A stretch of 64,000 bases of DNA from Primula veris (GCA_963682055.1 OY821750.1:31856081-31920080), one strand, 5' to 3'. Counted from the stretch's first letter, positions 1 to 12,390 are shown. The notes: generated by a model from the sequence alone, not told the origin. A program made the numbers and translations.

Positions 1-190
1 TATAACTGGAAAAAAACAACATATATATAACATCACATGAAAATTTTAATACAATCCATAAACTTGAGATTACTAATCGGACCCCAAATTTTATCCGAAG
101 ATAAACCACAATAATCATTCTCATTAAAGCCTCATAATCAAGAAATAATTACAGTTCACAAATGAAAACTAAATAATATTTTCATAATTT

Positions 191-1964
191 TCAGGCAGCC
201 GCAGGTTCATCTGCACAAGTCCATAATATATCCTTTAGCCCCGGTCTCAGCTCCCTGTTGCAAAACTGATTATACTCGAGTGTATCGCCGCTCGATTTAT
301 TCACCTCAACTACGGAAAAAGAGGGTGCAAATTCGAAAACATCCGCACTTATCGCAAGTTTCCCCTTGCGTCCCGCCACCTCACCCTGCAGACTGACTCT
401 GTCACCGCTCCTCTTGATGCTAAACTTTCCGGCCTTCGCCACCACCTCCTCTAGCTTCGTGATCACACTGCTAGCTGGCCTGGCAGTCGCAAAACGTATC
501 TCACGTGTATCTACCTCCTCATCCCTTTTCTTCTCCTCGAACAAGGGCGAAAGGTCGAACCCTTGAGACAAGGAGATGATGTGGAATGCGTTCATGGTCA
601 TCTCCTTTTTCTCGGCTATCATGGTTTCATCATTGTCCTTTACTTTCAAGGCCTTTGGCATGGATTTCTTGAACCAAGATGATTGGATAATCTTGGCAAC
701 GGTGATACGAGTGCTAGGGTTAGGGTCGAGCATTTTCGTGATTAACCTTCTTGCTTCAGAAGAAAACCAGGGAGGGCACTTGAAGTCACCGCGGTAAATC
801 TTCCGGTACATGGCAACTAAATTCTCATCCTGCAAAAATGCAAACAATTTTTCATTATTAACAAGCTCAATTAGTTTTACAATAGAAAATTGTAAGGGTG
901 TTGGAATAAATAGTTAGAACTATATGTAAGTCTACCTTATTATCAACTCAGCATAAAAGACGCAACCAAATATAAAGCTATTTAGCCAGTATACTAGGCA
1001 CTTGTTAAAAGTGTTCAACAAACATTTTCTAAACTTATTTTCCTAAAAGAAGCAACCAAACAACCCTTACATAAAAAATTAGTTAGACAGCAGACTAGAA
1101 AAATGAAACGAGTATTGAATAAAAATTCTGAACCTCTTTATGTCAAAACTTATTTGCTTTAAAGATGCAACCAAACAGTCCCTATATAAAAGTTATCTAC
1201 ACAGCAAACTCGAAAACTGTAAAAATCATTCAGTCTTTTCAAAAGCGAAAACTTGGCTAAATTGCGTTTGTGCAAGAGCTAACAAATAAAAATATCGAGC
1301 GGTAAAAAATGTATACCTGGAAAGGTAAAAAGCCAGCCAACAACACATATAGGATCACTCCACATGACCAAATATCAGCCTTAGCCCCATCATACCCTTT
1401 CTTCCTCAACACCTCGGGCGCCACGTACGCCGGCGTCCCACATGTAGTATGCAACAACCCGTCGGGCTTCAGGCTGTCTGCAAGGGCAGAGAGCCCGAAG
1501 TCGGCAACCTTCAGGTTGCCACCCTCGTCGAGCATGAGGTTCTCGGGCTTCAGGTCACGGTGATAAACACCCCGACTATGGCAAAAATCAACTGCTGAGA
1601 TCAGCTGGTGGAAATACTTACCAGCAGCTGACTCTGATAGCTTTCCTTTTGCCACCTTCGCGAAGAGCTCGCCCCCACGGACGAGCTCCATCGCAAAGTA
1701 TATCTTGGTCTTGCTAGCAAGAACCTCGTGAAGCTCCACAATGTTTGGATGGTTGACCATTTTCATGACGGATATCTCGCGCTTCACTTGCTCCGTCATG
1801 CCAACCTTTATCACCTTCTCTTTAGTTATGACCTTTATCGCGACGCTCTTTCCTGAAGGTATTTCACGTGCATGGTAGACCTTCGCGAACGTACCCTGAC
1901 CTAGAACACGACCTAGCTCGTATTTTCCGTTAAGTACACCGTTACCGTTACGATTTTCTCCCAT
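191..1964 (-). CDS. CIPK6: CBL-interacting protein kinase, CIPK6-like (SnRK3), 2 exons
   Basis: Exons are 1964-1317 and 829-191, joined at a phase-0 GT-AG intron (1316-830), giving 428 aa. The kinase domain fills about residues 15-270: glycine loop GQGTFAKV, Lys44 in [12 protein letters not shown] with catalytic Asp137, DFG at 155-157 and the APE motif in the activation loop. Exon 2 carries the NAF motif (Asn-Ala-Phe at 296-298, followed by [15 protein letters not shown]), the site that binds calcineurin-B-like Ca2+ sensors, and then a PPI region and a conserved C-terminus ([10 protein letters not shown]). CIPKs are Ser/Thr kinases switched on by CBLs at membranes and act on ion transport and stress signalling; that role is family knowledge. 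Arabidopsis CIPK6, the closest sequence I recall, is intronless, so the intron after PFQ is notable. The start is the only ATG placed just ahead of the kinase. Another intron-poor-clade CIPK is possible. Confidence 0.93.
892..1070. mobile_element. hAT-like MITE in the CIPK intron
   Basis: This stretch of the CIPK intron begins GTAAGGGTGTTGG and ends CAAACAACCCTTAC, which are inverted near-matches. A related fragment (GCAACCAAACAGTCCC) follows near 1160. The GCAACCAAACA end is shared with small elements in the UBP, PUP and LAP introns. No clear target-site duplication was seen. Confidence 0.5.
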
Positions 1965-2212
1965 TTCTTGATTCTTTTTGGAATTTTGGTTAGTTTATTT
2001 GAATAAATTTACGTGTTTTCTATGGCAAGTTCGGTCACCGGAAGGGTTAATGGCTCTATCGCCGGATTTTGGTTTAATATACAGTTTTCCGATCATAGCT
2101 GTGCATTCCCTAAGTTGGTCTAGAAAGAAGAAAAAATCAAGAAATGGAATTTTTGGTATTTTTTGAGGAATTAAATGTGTGTCTATCCCTTTAAATGTGA
2201 GGTCTAGCTAGT

Positions 2213-2222
2213 GGTTATATAG
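2213..2222 (-). promoter_or_regulatory. Candidate TATA box for the CIPK gene
   Basis: The minus strand reads CTATATAACC about 250 bp upstream of the CIPK start codon. It is the best TATA-like site between the ATG and the first transposon, which would give a 5' UTR of roughly 220 nt. Positional evidence only. Confidence 0.4.
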
Positions 2223-2338
2223 AGGTTTATAGTTACACTAATAGCACCTATTGTTTGGACTATAAGGCTATGATATCTTTGTAGTTACCATCATAAGAGT
2301 ATTAGCTTAGCCCTCATGATTTGTAACATAAATTATTT

Positions 2339-2632
2339 GCTCCATCCGTTTCAATTTACTTGATTAATGTTTTGTTTTAAAATATACTGAAATAGATGGA
2401 AATATGCTAATTTGGTAAATAGATTTAATAAACGTATGTCGAATACCCAAATGACGCATGAAAATTGAATATTAACCAAAAATAAAATTTATCCATTTTA
2501 GAGGGATATTTTTGGTAATATTAAATGTTAAAAAATTCAAAGCTTCCAATCACCATAAATCTACATCCATTTTAGAGATTTTTCTTGTTATTTTAAATGT
2601 TAAAAAATTCAACTAACTTGGTTCGGAGGAAG
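2339..2632. mobile_element. Stowaway-like MITE
   Basis: The left end GCTCCATCCGTTTCAATTTA and the right end, whose complement starts CTTCCTCCGAACCAAGTTAG, are inverted repeats of the Stowaway CTCCCTCCGT type. TA follows on the right; the left TA has decayed to TT. Length 294 bp. It lies about 375 bp upstream of the CIPK start. Confidence 0.6.
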
Positions 2633-3587
2633 TACTTATTACAAGATTTTCTTAGGAATGAAAAAGACTTGGTCATTTTAAGTATGTTTAGATTTTATAC
2701 TGGTCTTTAATTAAGGAGATGTGATAATGGTTGATTATATAAAGAAAACATTTGATATCAAAATCGCTACTTTGTTAGAAATTAAGAATAAAAACATACA
2801 TAACTAATGTTTGATTCAGGTTTTACTTCCCAATAAAAAATATAGTAAAAAAATTCGATTCAAATTTCAATAGAAGCTTAAAAATATCTTCAAAGCTAAT
2901 TTTTGTAATTGTTAGGCCGTTAGAAATTTGTATTTTTTTTTACACTTTTAGCATTATTCTTAAAAAAAACACTTGAGCTAAGATTCCGCTTTTTTTAAAA
3001 GACTAGTAAAAAACAAAATATTACTTATTTAACTATTGAGCTCTTCCCAATCTAACATAAAGTATAGGTACCAACAAGACATTTATGAATTATGAACATT
3101 ATAAAGAAACATTATATTACTTTACATAGGCGGTTGTTTATCAAAAAAATACTTTACATAAGGCGGTTTCGTGGAAGAAAGAAATAAATGATTTTGTCTA
3201 TGGTGGTGCTATGAATAAATTATAAATCAACGGTTGTGGTGAGTTAATAATGGAAATGTGTCACTATCTAGTTGTGGTGTAACAACTGACTTATTTTGGG
3301 AGCTTCTCAATATTTCTATGAGGTCGAAAACATGGCCTCGTGACACACTAAATTACTGTGGCATTTAGTGTTTCGGTGAAAAACCGAAAAAACCGAACCG
3401 ATCGACAATCGAACCGACAGAAAAAAATCATGAAAAAACTCGGTCCAATTCGATTCAAAAAATAAAAAGACCGAAACCAAAAAAAATCAAACTGAAAAAT
3501 ATGCTCGATTTCGGTCGGTTTTGCTAAAAATCAAACCGAACCGGATCGAAACCAACCTTATTAATCTTCACTGTGTGACAGATATTT
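2633..3587. other. Intergenic; AT-rich, with CCGAA-rich block
   Basis: No gene is visible. At about 3365-3560 there is a block of overlapping AACCGAA / TTCGGTT words, self-complementary in places and similar to a block at 16143-16445. Such degenerate word-repeats are common in hAT-like MITEs of plants, but I could not fix terminal repeats here. Confidence 0.4.
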
Positions 3588-3736
3588 AGAAGCAGCGTAG
3601 GTGACTCTGAGTCAGAGTGACTCAGAGTCCACAGCCATTGGATATTGCTACAGTACATTTCATATTTTAACTGTAGAAATATCCAATGACGGTGGACTCT
3701 GAGTCACCTTGACTCAGACTCACCTATGCTGCATCT
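3588..3736. mobile_element. Mutator-like foldback MITE with 9-bp TSD
   Basis: The element is 149 bp and almost entirely an inverted repeat with arms of about 55-60 bp, beginning AGAAGCAGCGTAGG on the left and, in complement, AGATGCAGCATAGG on the right. The arms contain repeated GACTCWGAGTC words. Perfect 9-bp direct repeats CAGATATTT flank it (3579-3587 and 3737-3745), the target duplication length of Mutator-like elements. Confidence 0.85.
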
Positions 3737-3745
3737 CAGATATTT

Positions 3746-4430
3746 TGCTTGCACCATGAAGTTATATTTTATTTTATTTTATTTGATTGTTGTCCTTTAG
3801 ATCATCTAATGGTCGTTTTATTACTATAGTGATGAATGATAAATTTTTGTATTTACAATGAATATGTTAGCATATACGTACAATATCACCAACTTTTATA
3901 ATGTCATGTGTTAAAATTATTATTAAAATTAGCAAGAAAGATGATAGCAATTTGATATCAAACGCTTTAGCAAGAACATATAATTTTTTTAATGAAATAA
4001 TTTAAAATATCTCTTAGAACAAAAACTTAGTTTCCTTTGTTTTAAATACTCAAGTAACACAAATTTTTATAAGTTGAATTTTTTAAAATTATTTAAAACA
4101 ATTTCCCTTAATAAGGGAAATTGAATTTTATAGTTGAATTTTAAGGGAAATTGTTTTAAATACTCAAGTAACACAAATTTTAAAAATAGTACCTTATTAA
4201 AAATAGTACCTTATTAAAAATAGTACCTTAAAAATAGTACCTTAAAAATAGTACTTTAAAAATAGTACCTTAAAAAATAGTACTTTAAAAATAGTACCTA
4301 ATTAAGGCATATAAAACGTTTGCTTATACAAAAAAATATTGTTCAGGGTGAAGTTCGTATAGATTTTTGGTTAATAAAATGTATGACTATAAAAATTATT
4401 TTTCTTTACAATATGGTGTGTGATTCTATC
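3746..4430. repeat. AT-rich spacer with a 14-17-bp minisatellite
   Basis: No gene is visible. At 4181-4300 about eight tandem copies of TAAAAATAGTACCT (TAT) occur, with lengths of 14-17 bp and a few T/C changes. Just before it, the words ACTCAAGTAACACAAATTT occur twice (about 4049 and 4160) around a short palindrome AATTTCCCTTA / TAAGGGAAATT, so the array grew next to an older local duplication. Confidence 0.7.
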
Positions 4431-5032
4431 TACGGCTGTCCACGTGGCGAGTTGTAACGGATTGATGTCAATCATAACCAATTTGTAAAATAAATCGTGT
4501 GACAGATTGAGGTGTATTGATAAAATTTAAATTTCAACTCAATCAAACCCGTTATAATTAAAACTCTAACCCAACACAGTCCAACCCGAAAAAAAAATGC
4601 GGATTTGGGCGGGTTGATTGTTAAATTTTCATCTTGATCATTTATTTTTCATAGTTTGCACAATCAACCTAAATTTTAAAATAAATTGTATGTTTTAAAA
4701 AAAAATTAAAACCAATTATATTACGTTCATAACATTCACAAACATATAAGAAAACTAAAATATAATAATATCGGGAGGTTGTTATCTTTAAATACACACA
4801 AATGTCGTTTATAACATTTCATAGTTATTTTTAAACCGGACGGATTAACCCGCGGTTTGGTAACCCGAACCCTAATCCAACCCGCGGTTTGGTAACCTCA
4901 ACCCTAACTCAACCCGCAAAATATATAACGGATTAGGACGGAACGGATTGATTTTTTTTAACGCTTAACCCGTCCCAACCCCAACCATACGGATTAAGTT
5001 ACGGATTGGGTTACGGGATTAGCCCACCACTA
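4431..5032. mobile_element. Non-autonomous hAT-like element
   Basis: The 602-bp element has ends TACGGCTGTCCAC and, in complement, TAGTGGTGGGCTAA. The flanks ATTCTATC and ATTCAGTC agree at 6 of 8 positions, as expected for an aged 8-bp hAT duplication. The interior is made of AACCCGC / GCGGGTT and CGGATTG words facing both ways. It resembles the better-preserved element at 48915-49683. No transposase is encoded. Confidence 0.55.
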
Positions 5033-6584
5033 ATTCAGTCCACTTTAGCCTACTTCTTATCCCGTTACTAGCAAGCTGATTGGTCAAAATATATTTTCTA
5101 CAAGATCAAAAAAAGACAAAAATCTCTACAATTAATAACCCTAGCGGCCAACTTTTGAATCGAAATAAATTCTGACTAACCCAAGTGCAATAACGCACGT
5201 TCTTAAGTAGCCCGATATTAATTAATTAGATATACTAGTATTATAAGAACAAAATTAATTACAAGAAACCAATAAATCAAATGCAATTTGTACAAATGCA
5301 ATGTATAAGGAAGATGGCCGCCAAAGATGGTGATTTTATTTTACAAATCAAAGTTGGTTTCTAAGTATTTTCCAATTTTTGCTTTGTAGATTTTGATCAC
5401 TCTCTCTGGCTTATTTCTTAGTCTTTCTATTTGACTTTTGTTATTTTTTTCAATCAGAACTTATCACACTATTAATATAAGTCAATACAAAGATAAATGA
5501 TTCTGTCAGTTTTTTTTTTTTTTTCCTTCAAAAATACTCATATTCTAATTTACTAATTGCTCATATATAATAATGCAATTCAAATACATAAATAACTAAA
5601 AAAATATATTACTTCTCACACATACTTGTATTACTCATTATATACGATTATTAATTTACTATATTCATTCTATCATTTTATTTTTTTGAAAATTTTAATT
5701 TTATTTATCCGGAATCATATTTATATACGTTCGCACACGAAACGGGTGGGATTCGATTACTAGTGAATATATATAGATGAAGTCTATTTGAGTATTTCAC
5801 CGGCATCAAACTTAACTTTGATAAATATAAAAGGCCAATCAGAACACTTTTAAAAAATTATGTCATTTTTAGATTTTGTTTTTTCACTAATTATATAGAT
5901 ATTATTTTGAAAAAGAAAAAAATTGTTAAATTTTCTTCCAAATATTATCTATCTATAGAATTAAAAGAGGTCGATCTCCAAACACTTCATACGATATTCG
6001 AAACTCGTCCAACCATAGTTTCCGTGTAAATGCACGGAAGCGTGAAGCAAAAATAGTAATGAGAATGTGAAACGTAAAAGAAGGAAATGAAAAACAAAAT
6101 CTAAGTTTATATGTGAAATAACGGAAAACGAGAAACAAAAAGCACGATTAATTTTGAAAGCCGACATGAGTTTTCTTACAACAATATATCCAACTATAGT
6201 TAGCAGACGACATCAAATGAACCAAATTTTCACATGGCTGCAAAGTGCAAAGATTCATTTAAATAATACATACAATTTTGATCCAAAAATCTACTTAGTA
6301 TTCTTACCTAAACCTAGCTGTATCGAGAAAGCGAGTAAAGAAAGGGATTGCATAAAGTTTTATTTATAAGGGTCCATTTTTTCACAATTATGTATATATG
6401 TACTATGCATATTTCTATCTGATTTAATTTGCTAGCCATACATTTGGCTTGGTGCTCAAATGCATTCATAACCAAGGATATTAAACGAGACATTGATGTA
6501 TCATGTAATCCATTTAATTCTCCAAAAACTTTATAGTGGCACTTTTTCTCAATAGTATATGTATTTTGCAATTAATACAACATT
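5033..6584. other. Intergenic, no gene seen
   Basis: AT-rich unique-looking DNA. The short open frames here have low-complexity composition, no recognisable domain and no splice context. One poly-T run lies near 5510. Confidence 0.5.
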
Positions 6585-6779
6585 CACTAAAGAAGACAAT
6601 CTCGATAACTTACATTCTCTTGTTATTTTATGGTAAAGTGGTTATCGTTAAAATTATGGTTATAAACAATGTATCAACACACGGTTTGTTATTGTTATAT
6701 TGATATTATTATGCTAATTTAGCTTCTACTTTCTTTTGCAACATACATTACGGTGATATTGTAACGTTTTCTTGTAGTG
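6585..6779. mobile_element. CACTA-type MITE with 3-bp TSD
   Basis: The 195-bp element starts CACTAAAGAAGACAAT and its complement starts CACTACAAGAAAACGT, typical of CACTA (En/Spm) ends. The 3-bp duplication ATT flanks it exactly (6582-6584 and 6780-6782). There is no transposase, so it depends on a partner elsewhere. Confidence 0.75.
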
Positions 6780-7191
6780 ATTATCAATATCATATATACA
6801 ATATATTTTATTTTGAGAGATAATTTTTGCATATAAAACACAAGCCTAGACCCCATCATTGGTAAATTAATACTTTCTTGCACATAACAACAATAAGAGG
6901 ACAATTTTCATGTTTTAAATGAACCAATAAACGATCCAGACGCAAACTTGGTCTACCACATTATTTACGATCAAATTATCAATAATATTTTAAGAAATAT
7001 GAAATGACATGTAGGTTAATTTACGTTATATTATTATTCCTATTAATCATAATCATTCGTAATTCACATGTAGAACAACCAAAATTTTTGTCTTGGGCAT
7101 GCTCAATGACGTCACTAAATAATCATGTGAAAAAGAAAAGTATTTATACATAAAAAAAAATTAGATATAATAAAGTACATTATTTTAATTA

Positions 7192-7433
7192 CTCCGTCCG
7201 TATCTAAACAAATGTCTCATACGAAAATACGTATAATTTTTATCATCAAATTTCTTACATTAAAATTTCTGAAATTAAAAAATTAAAAATTTCATCGTAT
7301 AGTTTTAACCATAAACTATGTAATTAACTTTTAAAAATATTTTTTTCGACAATTTAGATATAAAAAAATTACCAATTAAAATGTATTTTTTTTTTTCTTC
7401 ATATATGAGATATTTATTTAGTAAATGCAGGAA
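7192..7433. mobile_element. Stowaway MITE, decayed copy
   Basis: The left end CTCCGTCCGTATCTAAAC continues AAATGTCTCATACGAAAATA, the same subterminal sequence as the intact element at 51579-51813. The right end (ATTTATTTAGTAAATGCAGG) is degraded. TA flanks both sides. Confidence 0.6.
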
Positions 7434-9235
7434 TATAAATTAGTTGGGGTTGGTAGATCTCTTTGGACACTAGCTATGTTATCTTTCGGCCCCATTTAAA
7501 ACCAGAAAAGTATACTCAATAATGCAAAACACTCATACTACTATAAGAAAATTTGCATCCAATAAAAACGATAAGTGAAATTTATGCTAATTAAGGCACT
7601 TACGTACACTATAGGAAACGATCTATATTACCAGATTAATATCTCCATTCTATATACTCTCTTTTTGTTATCAATATTTTGTCCAGTAAACACCTTTAAA
7701 CTACAAGTGCCCAAAATAATGATTCTCTCAAAAGAGAAGTATATATAAAATAAATGGAAAATATCTTAAATTATGTGTACAAATGATGCATGCACGTAAG
7801 ATATATATCAATAATGCTAGAGTTACTTTCGACAAGAAATTTCATATACTTAAAATTTTAGTTTTTTTCTGGTATCTTAATGTAATACCCGTTATTTTAA
7901 CATTAAGAAAATATCTTCTTTTTAGTAGTTAATCAATCAATCTTTTGACGCGAATCTTGTTTGTTATACTGATATATATATACTTATAATGACATATCAC
8001 CATATAATCTAAAAGATTAACTATTTTAAGAGAGACGCATTGCATTATTCAATAAACAATAATAGTGAAAGATAAATTTTAAAAAAAGTTTTGTTCCTTA
8101 TTTTTCGATTAGTTTAATAGTCGAGAAAATAGTGTTTGGAGAAAGTTAAATGGAAATGATGTAAAGTTACCGCTAGCAGCAGATGATACACAACTTAACG
8201 CAATATGCACTATCACTATAAAAAAAATATAAGGATGTCAGCAGCTAATCAGGAACACTTTGTATGATACTATACGAGTTGATGCCGTAAAACAATAAAA
8301 AAATATGAGTTTGTTGCTGAAATTTAGCAATAATATATCAACTAAAAATGTTGCTAACTTTGTTTTATTGATGCTAAATATTTAGTAACAACTGGAATAG
8401 TAACATGGTTGCTAACTTGCTTATCTTTGTAATTTTATTGTAATGTATAAAGTATCGATCTTTTTTTAGGGAAAGTATAATTTAGTTGAAAGATGTGTTA
8501 AATTTACCAACTCTCCTAGTGTCGACCAACAATATTATATAACAAGTGGATGTCAATAAAAGTTATTAAGAAAAAAAATAATACCCACGAAGTTGAGATT
8601 GAGAGAATCAAATGAACGAACCATAACCTCTCAAATATCACCCTCTTCAACTTTAGTATTGTATTATTTTGTATCATTTAACATTCTCATATTTACACAC
8701 AATAGTGACTTGTTAATTAATTATTTGTCTCGAATCTAGCTTAGATACACTTTTTTTTTAAAATTAAATGTGGGGATCGCCCATAATTTCATTAATTTTT
8801 GAGTTTAATTTAGTCCTCCGACCTTATTACATCAAAAAAAAATACTAAATAATAAATAAATAAATAATTTCAGCTCTCTTTTCTTTTTACTATTTGCTAA
8901 ATAACATTGGAAGATTTAAGCTGACTTATTGTAGTCTTGTAGAGGTTTTCTCAATGTGAAAAAACTAGATTTCCTTTGCTCAAAGTGTGCCAAAAAAAAA
9001 AATGCAGGAATACTGTTTTTCTTTTTCTTTTTTATGTATATTTGATGCCGTTAGTGTCCATCATATACATACATGATTATTTATTATTTAAATTTTAGTA
9101 AATAAAGTACTTCCTATGTGTGTAATATCCTGAGATTATTTATTTATTATTTGGTATGTTTTTAAATTTTTTTGTGCAATTACTGTCCTAGTTGCAGCTA
9201 CAAGATTAATTAGTATGCAAGAAAACTAATCGCAG

Positions 9236-9480
9236 CACTACAATAACCATATACCAACTAAAAATTCTAACTTATTTGGTAGTTAGTAAATACTAATTGA
9301 TTTACTAACTAAATTTCATATTTTTAATATTTACTAACTAATTTGTAACTATAATAATTTCAGTTGGTATATAGTATTGTTAAATACTAACTGATCACTA
9401 ACTAACAATTTTCAGTTGCTAAATATTAACTGATTACTAACAAACAATTTTTAGTTGGTAAATACCAACCGGATTAACAA
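9236..9480. repeat. CACTA-like end with subterminal repeats
   Basis: CACTACAATAACC at 9236 is followed by many copies of the words CTAACTGATYACTAAC and CAGTTGSTAAATA in both orientations, including two adjacent imperfect units of about 40 bp at 9363-9453. This matches CACTA subterminal regions. The opposite end was not identified. Confidence 0.4.
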
Positions 9481-10287
9481 TGTTTGCTCTTTTAATTAGT
9501 ATATTACCAACTAATTTTTTGTTGCTAAATAATAATTTAATATCCAATATCAATATATGTTTATCCTTATATCTACAAACTAACACAACCACATATATAT
9601 GTCTTTCCCATATATTCAATTAATTATGTCAATAAACCTTCATATAACCAAAAAATATTGAGAACATGTTTATTAATAATCTCGATAAGGGATCACTAAA
9701 TAAGTTGGTAAATATTTGAAATCAATCAAAGTTTGCACCATAAAAAATAGAGCAATTATTGAAGTACTATCGATAATTGATAGTACTAGTGCTGAACAAT
9801 ATGTTGCGTTCAATTATACTGAATAAATTATGAATAAACATATTATCGCCGTATAGGAATAAATTACGTGTAAATTATCGGCAAATCACTATTGTCAGTG
9901 ACACCATTATATACATTAATTACTCGCATACAAATGATTAAACGAGAATGCGACCAAAATATTTAAACGTACGTAATGACCACATCATCTCTCGATAATG
10001 ATATCATACTTATATTACTAGCTAGAAGTGCATATAAATATATATATATATATATATACTAGTAATCGTACCTCACGCTTTGCGTGTGAGACGCGTAATG
10101 CGATAAAATTTAGAAAATAAGTATAGTTATGATACAAATATTTGGAGAATAAAAAAAAGATAAGAGTATAAGATGAGAAGACTAAAAAGAATTTTGAGAG
10201 CTTAAATAGGGATAAAAAGTGTTATTAGTTATTACTTTTTCTCTATTTTTTATGAGAATATGGTATTGTGGTAATTAATAAAAAAGT

Positions 10288-11556
10288 TGTTGAACCATGG
10301 GGTTCAATAATTGATTTTGATTATAACGTTGATTATGTTTTTAATGATTTTACGATTTCTCTATTTCGATGATATAATGTTTGTCTTTTCCAAAAAGATA
10401 ATTTGTAAATTTCAGAACACCAGAAAGATAGAGTACAGAAAAACGAAGCCACAGATTCAAGCGGAACCAGAATCGGAGCTAAAACGAAGAAGTTACGGGC
10501 TTTTGAAGTTTAACGAGAAAACAGAGAAAACTGGAGAACGACCGATCGACTGGACAAAAACGACCAATCGTTTTTGGTCCAAATTCTTCCAGTGAGGACC
10601 TCGAAAAAACGACCGATCGTTTCTCAGAAAACGACCGATCGTTTTCTGAAAACGACCGATCGACTGTAGAAAACGACCGATCGTTTTCTGCAAATTTCGA
10701 AAACAGCTTTTCAGCTTATTCTGGAAAACTGCTTAAAACATTTGGATAAAACTCTCAACCACTATCAACGGTCATATACAGAAAAACAGACCTTTGGTCT
10801 ATATAAACCAGCCAAATCTCTCTCCCAAATCACCAATCAACATATACCAATCAATCCTTCAACCTCTCCATATACAAAAACTCAAAATCACCATTTTGGT
10901 GAAATAATTCGAAAAGAGGGAAATCGAAGAGAAAGAGATACAAGCTTCAACCAAATATCAAAACATCATCAAAACCACAAATTAGCTTATTTAGAATCAA
11001 ATCAAATTGTGGGTGTTGTTTTAATTTTCAATAAATTTGTTAAGAGCAATTTATAAGCTCATTGTGAGTGAGTGTTTGGGTAGAAGCTTTTAAGCCAAAG
11101 TGTTTGTTAAAAGTTCTAGGTTAAACACTTGGATACTCATAGATTGAGCGGGAGTCGTTGACTTATTAAACGTGTTCGCTGCACTTGTATCAAGAGTAGG
11201 AACCTCGGGTAGAGGGTGAGTCAATCGGTCGATTGAGCTCAATAGGATTTGTAAAATCGGGAAGATTATTTTTAGTGAAATACTCGGTAGTACCGAGGAG
11301 AGGACGTAGGCCGTTTGCCGAACCTCTATAAATCGCGGTGTCAATTTCTTTCCCTAAACTTTTACTTTCCGCAACTTATATTATTGCTTATTTTCTTGCT
11401 TGCGTTTAGGACTTCTAGCATTTCATTAACGTTATTAAACGCTTAAGCTTAGAATTGCAAAAAGTTGGGTTGTTAGTTGCCATTAGATTTTAATTAGGCG
11501 AAAAGCGCCAAAAACCTTATTCACCCCCCTCTAAGGTTTAGCCGCATGGGCCAACA
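10288..11556 (+). mobile_element. Solo LTR, Copia (Maximus/SIRE-like)
   Basis: The 1269-bp unit begins TGTTGAACC and ends GGGCCAACA (TG...CA with inverted TGTTG/CAACA) and is flanked by perfect 5-bp duplications AAAGT (10283-10287 and 11557-11561). No internal retroelement sequence or second LTR is present, so it is a solo LTR left by recombination. CACCCCCCTCTAAGG near the 3' end and the segment GGACGTAGGCCGTTTGCCG recall the SIRE/Maximus lineage of Copia, from memory. Six copies of CGACCRATCG lie at 10540-10685 upstream of a TATA box. Small open frames inside are not genes. Confidence 0.88.
10799..10809 (+). promoter_or_regulatory. Candidate LTR TATA box
   Basis: CTATATAAACC sits about 510 bp into the LTR, just downstream of the CGACCGATCG cluster, where a U3/R boundary promoter would be expected. 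Confidence 0.5.
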
Positions 11557-11633
11557 AAAGTGTAAGGGTATTTTTAAAAAAAAGTGGTAAAATTTGACAG
11601 CCTCAAAAAATCTTGGGTTGACTTATTATAACA

Positions 11634-12072
<439 letters not shown>

Positions 12073-12075
<3 letters not shown>

Positions 12076-12353
12076 TACTATATGCTATATATATAATCCA
12101 ACCCAATAAAAAATGAGCATGTCAAATTTTGGTAATTTTTTTTAAAAATACCCTCACTCTTTTTTATTAATTACTCATTTACATTTATTCAATTCAAAAT
12201 ATAAAAAACACACAAAAATCATTATCTTTTCAAAACAATTATAATCTTATATCAAACAAAATCATTTTACATGTATTTTATATAACAAAAACATTATATT
12301 ACTCACCGTTTCTAATTTAATATATTCAATCAGTAAAAAAATTTAAAAACGAT

Positions 12354-12355
<2 letters not shown>
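12073..12355 (+). mobile_element. Helitron C (second subfamily), 3' end lost
   Basis: It begins TCATACTATATGC after a TA run and follows element G (55852-56199) for most of its length (shared words CATTTACATTTATTCAATTC and CACACAAAAATCAT). The 3' hairpin and CTAG end are replaced by a TA/TG microsatellite. Confidence 0.55.
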
Positions 12356-12386
<31 letters not shown>

Positions 12387-12390
12387 TTTT

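Larger units (their letters stand above)
6783..10058. other. Gene-poor stretch with transposon remnants
   Basis: No gene is supported. A Stowaway copy (7192-7433) and a CACTA-like end (9236 onward) are listed separately. Around 8200-8400, words such as TTGCTAAC and AGCAATAA face both ways after a CACTATAAAA start, which suggests another CACTA-type remnant whose far end I could not find. A TA run precedes 10058. Confidence 0.45.

Noticed and set aside
8199..8450. A second complete CACTA element
   Set aside because: A CACTATAAAA start and subterminal words are visible, but no matching TAGTG end with a 3-bp duplication was found.
10311..11344. Open frames of 66-104 codons within the LTR
   Set aside because: They lie wholly inside a non-coding solo LTR, overlap each other on both strands and resemble no retroelement protein.
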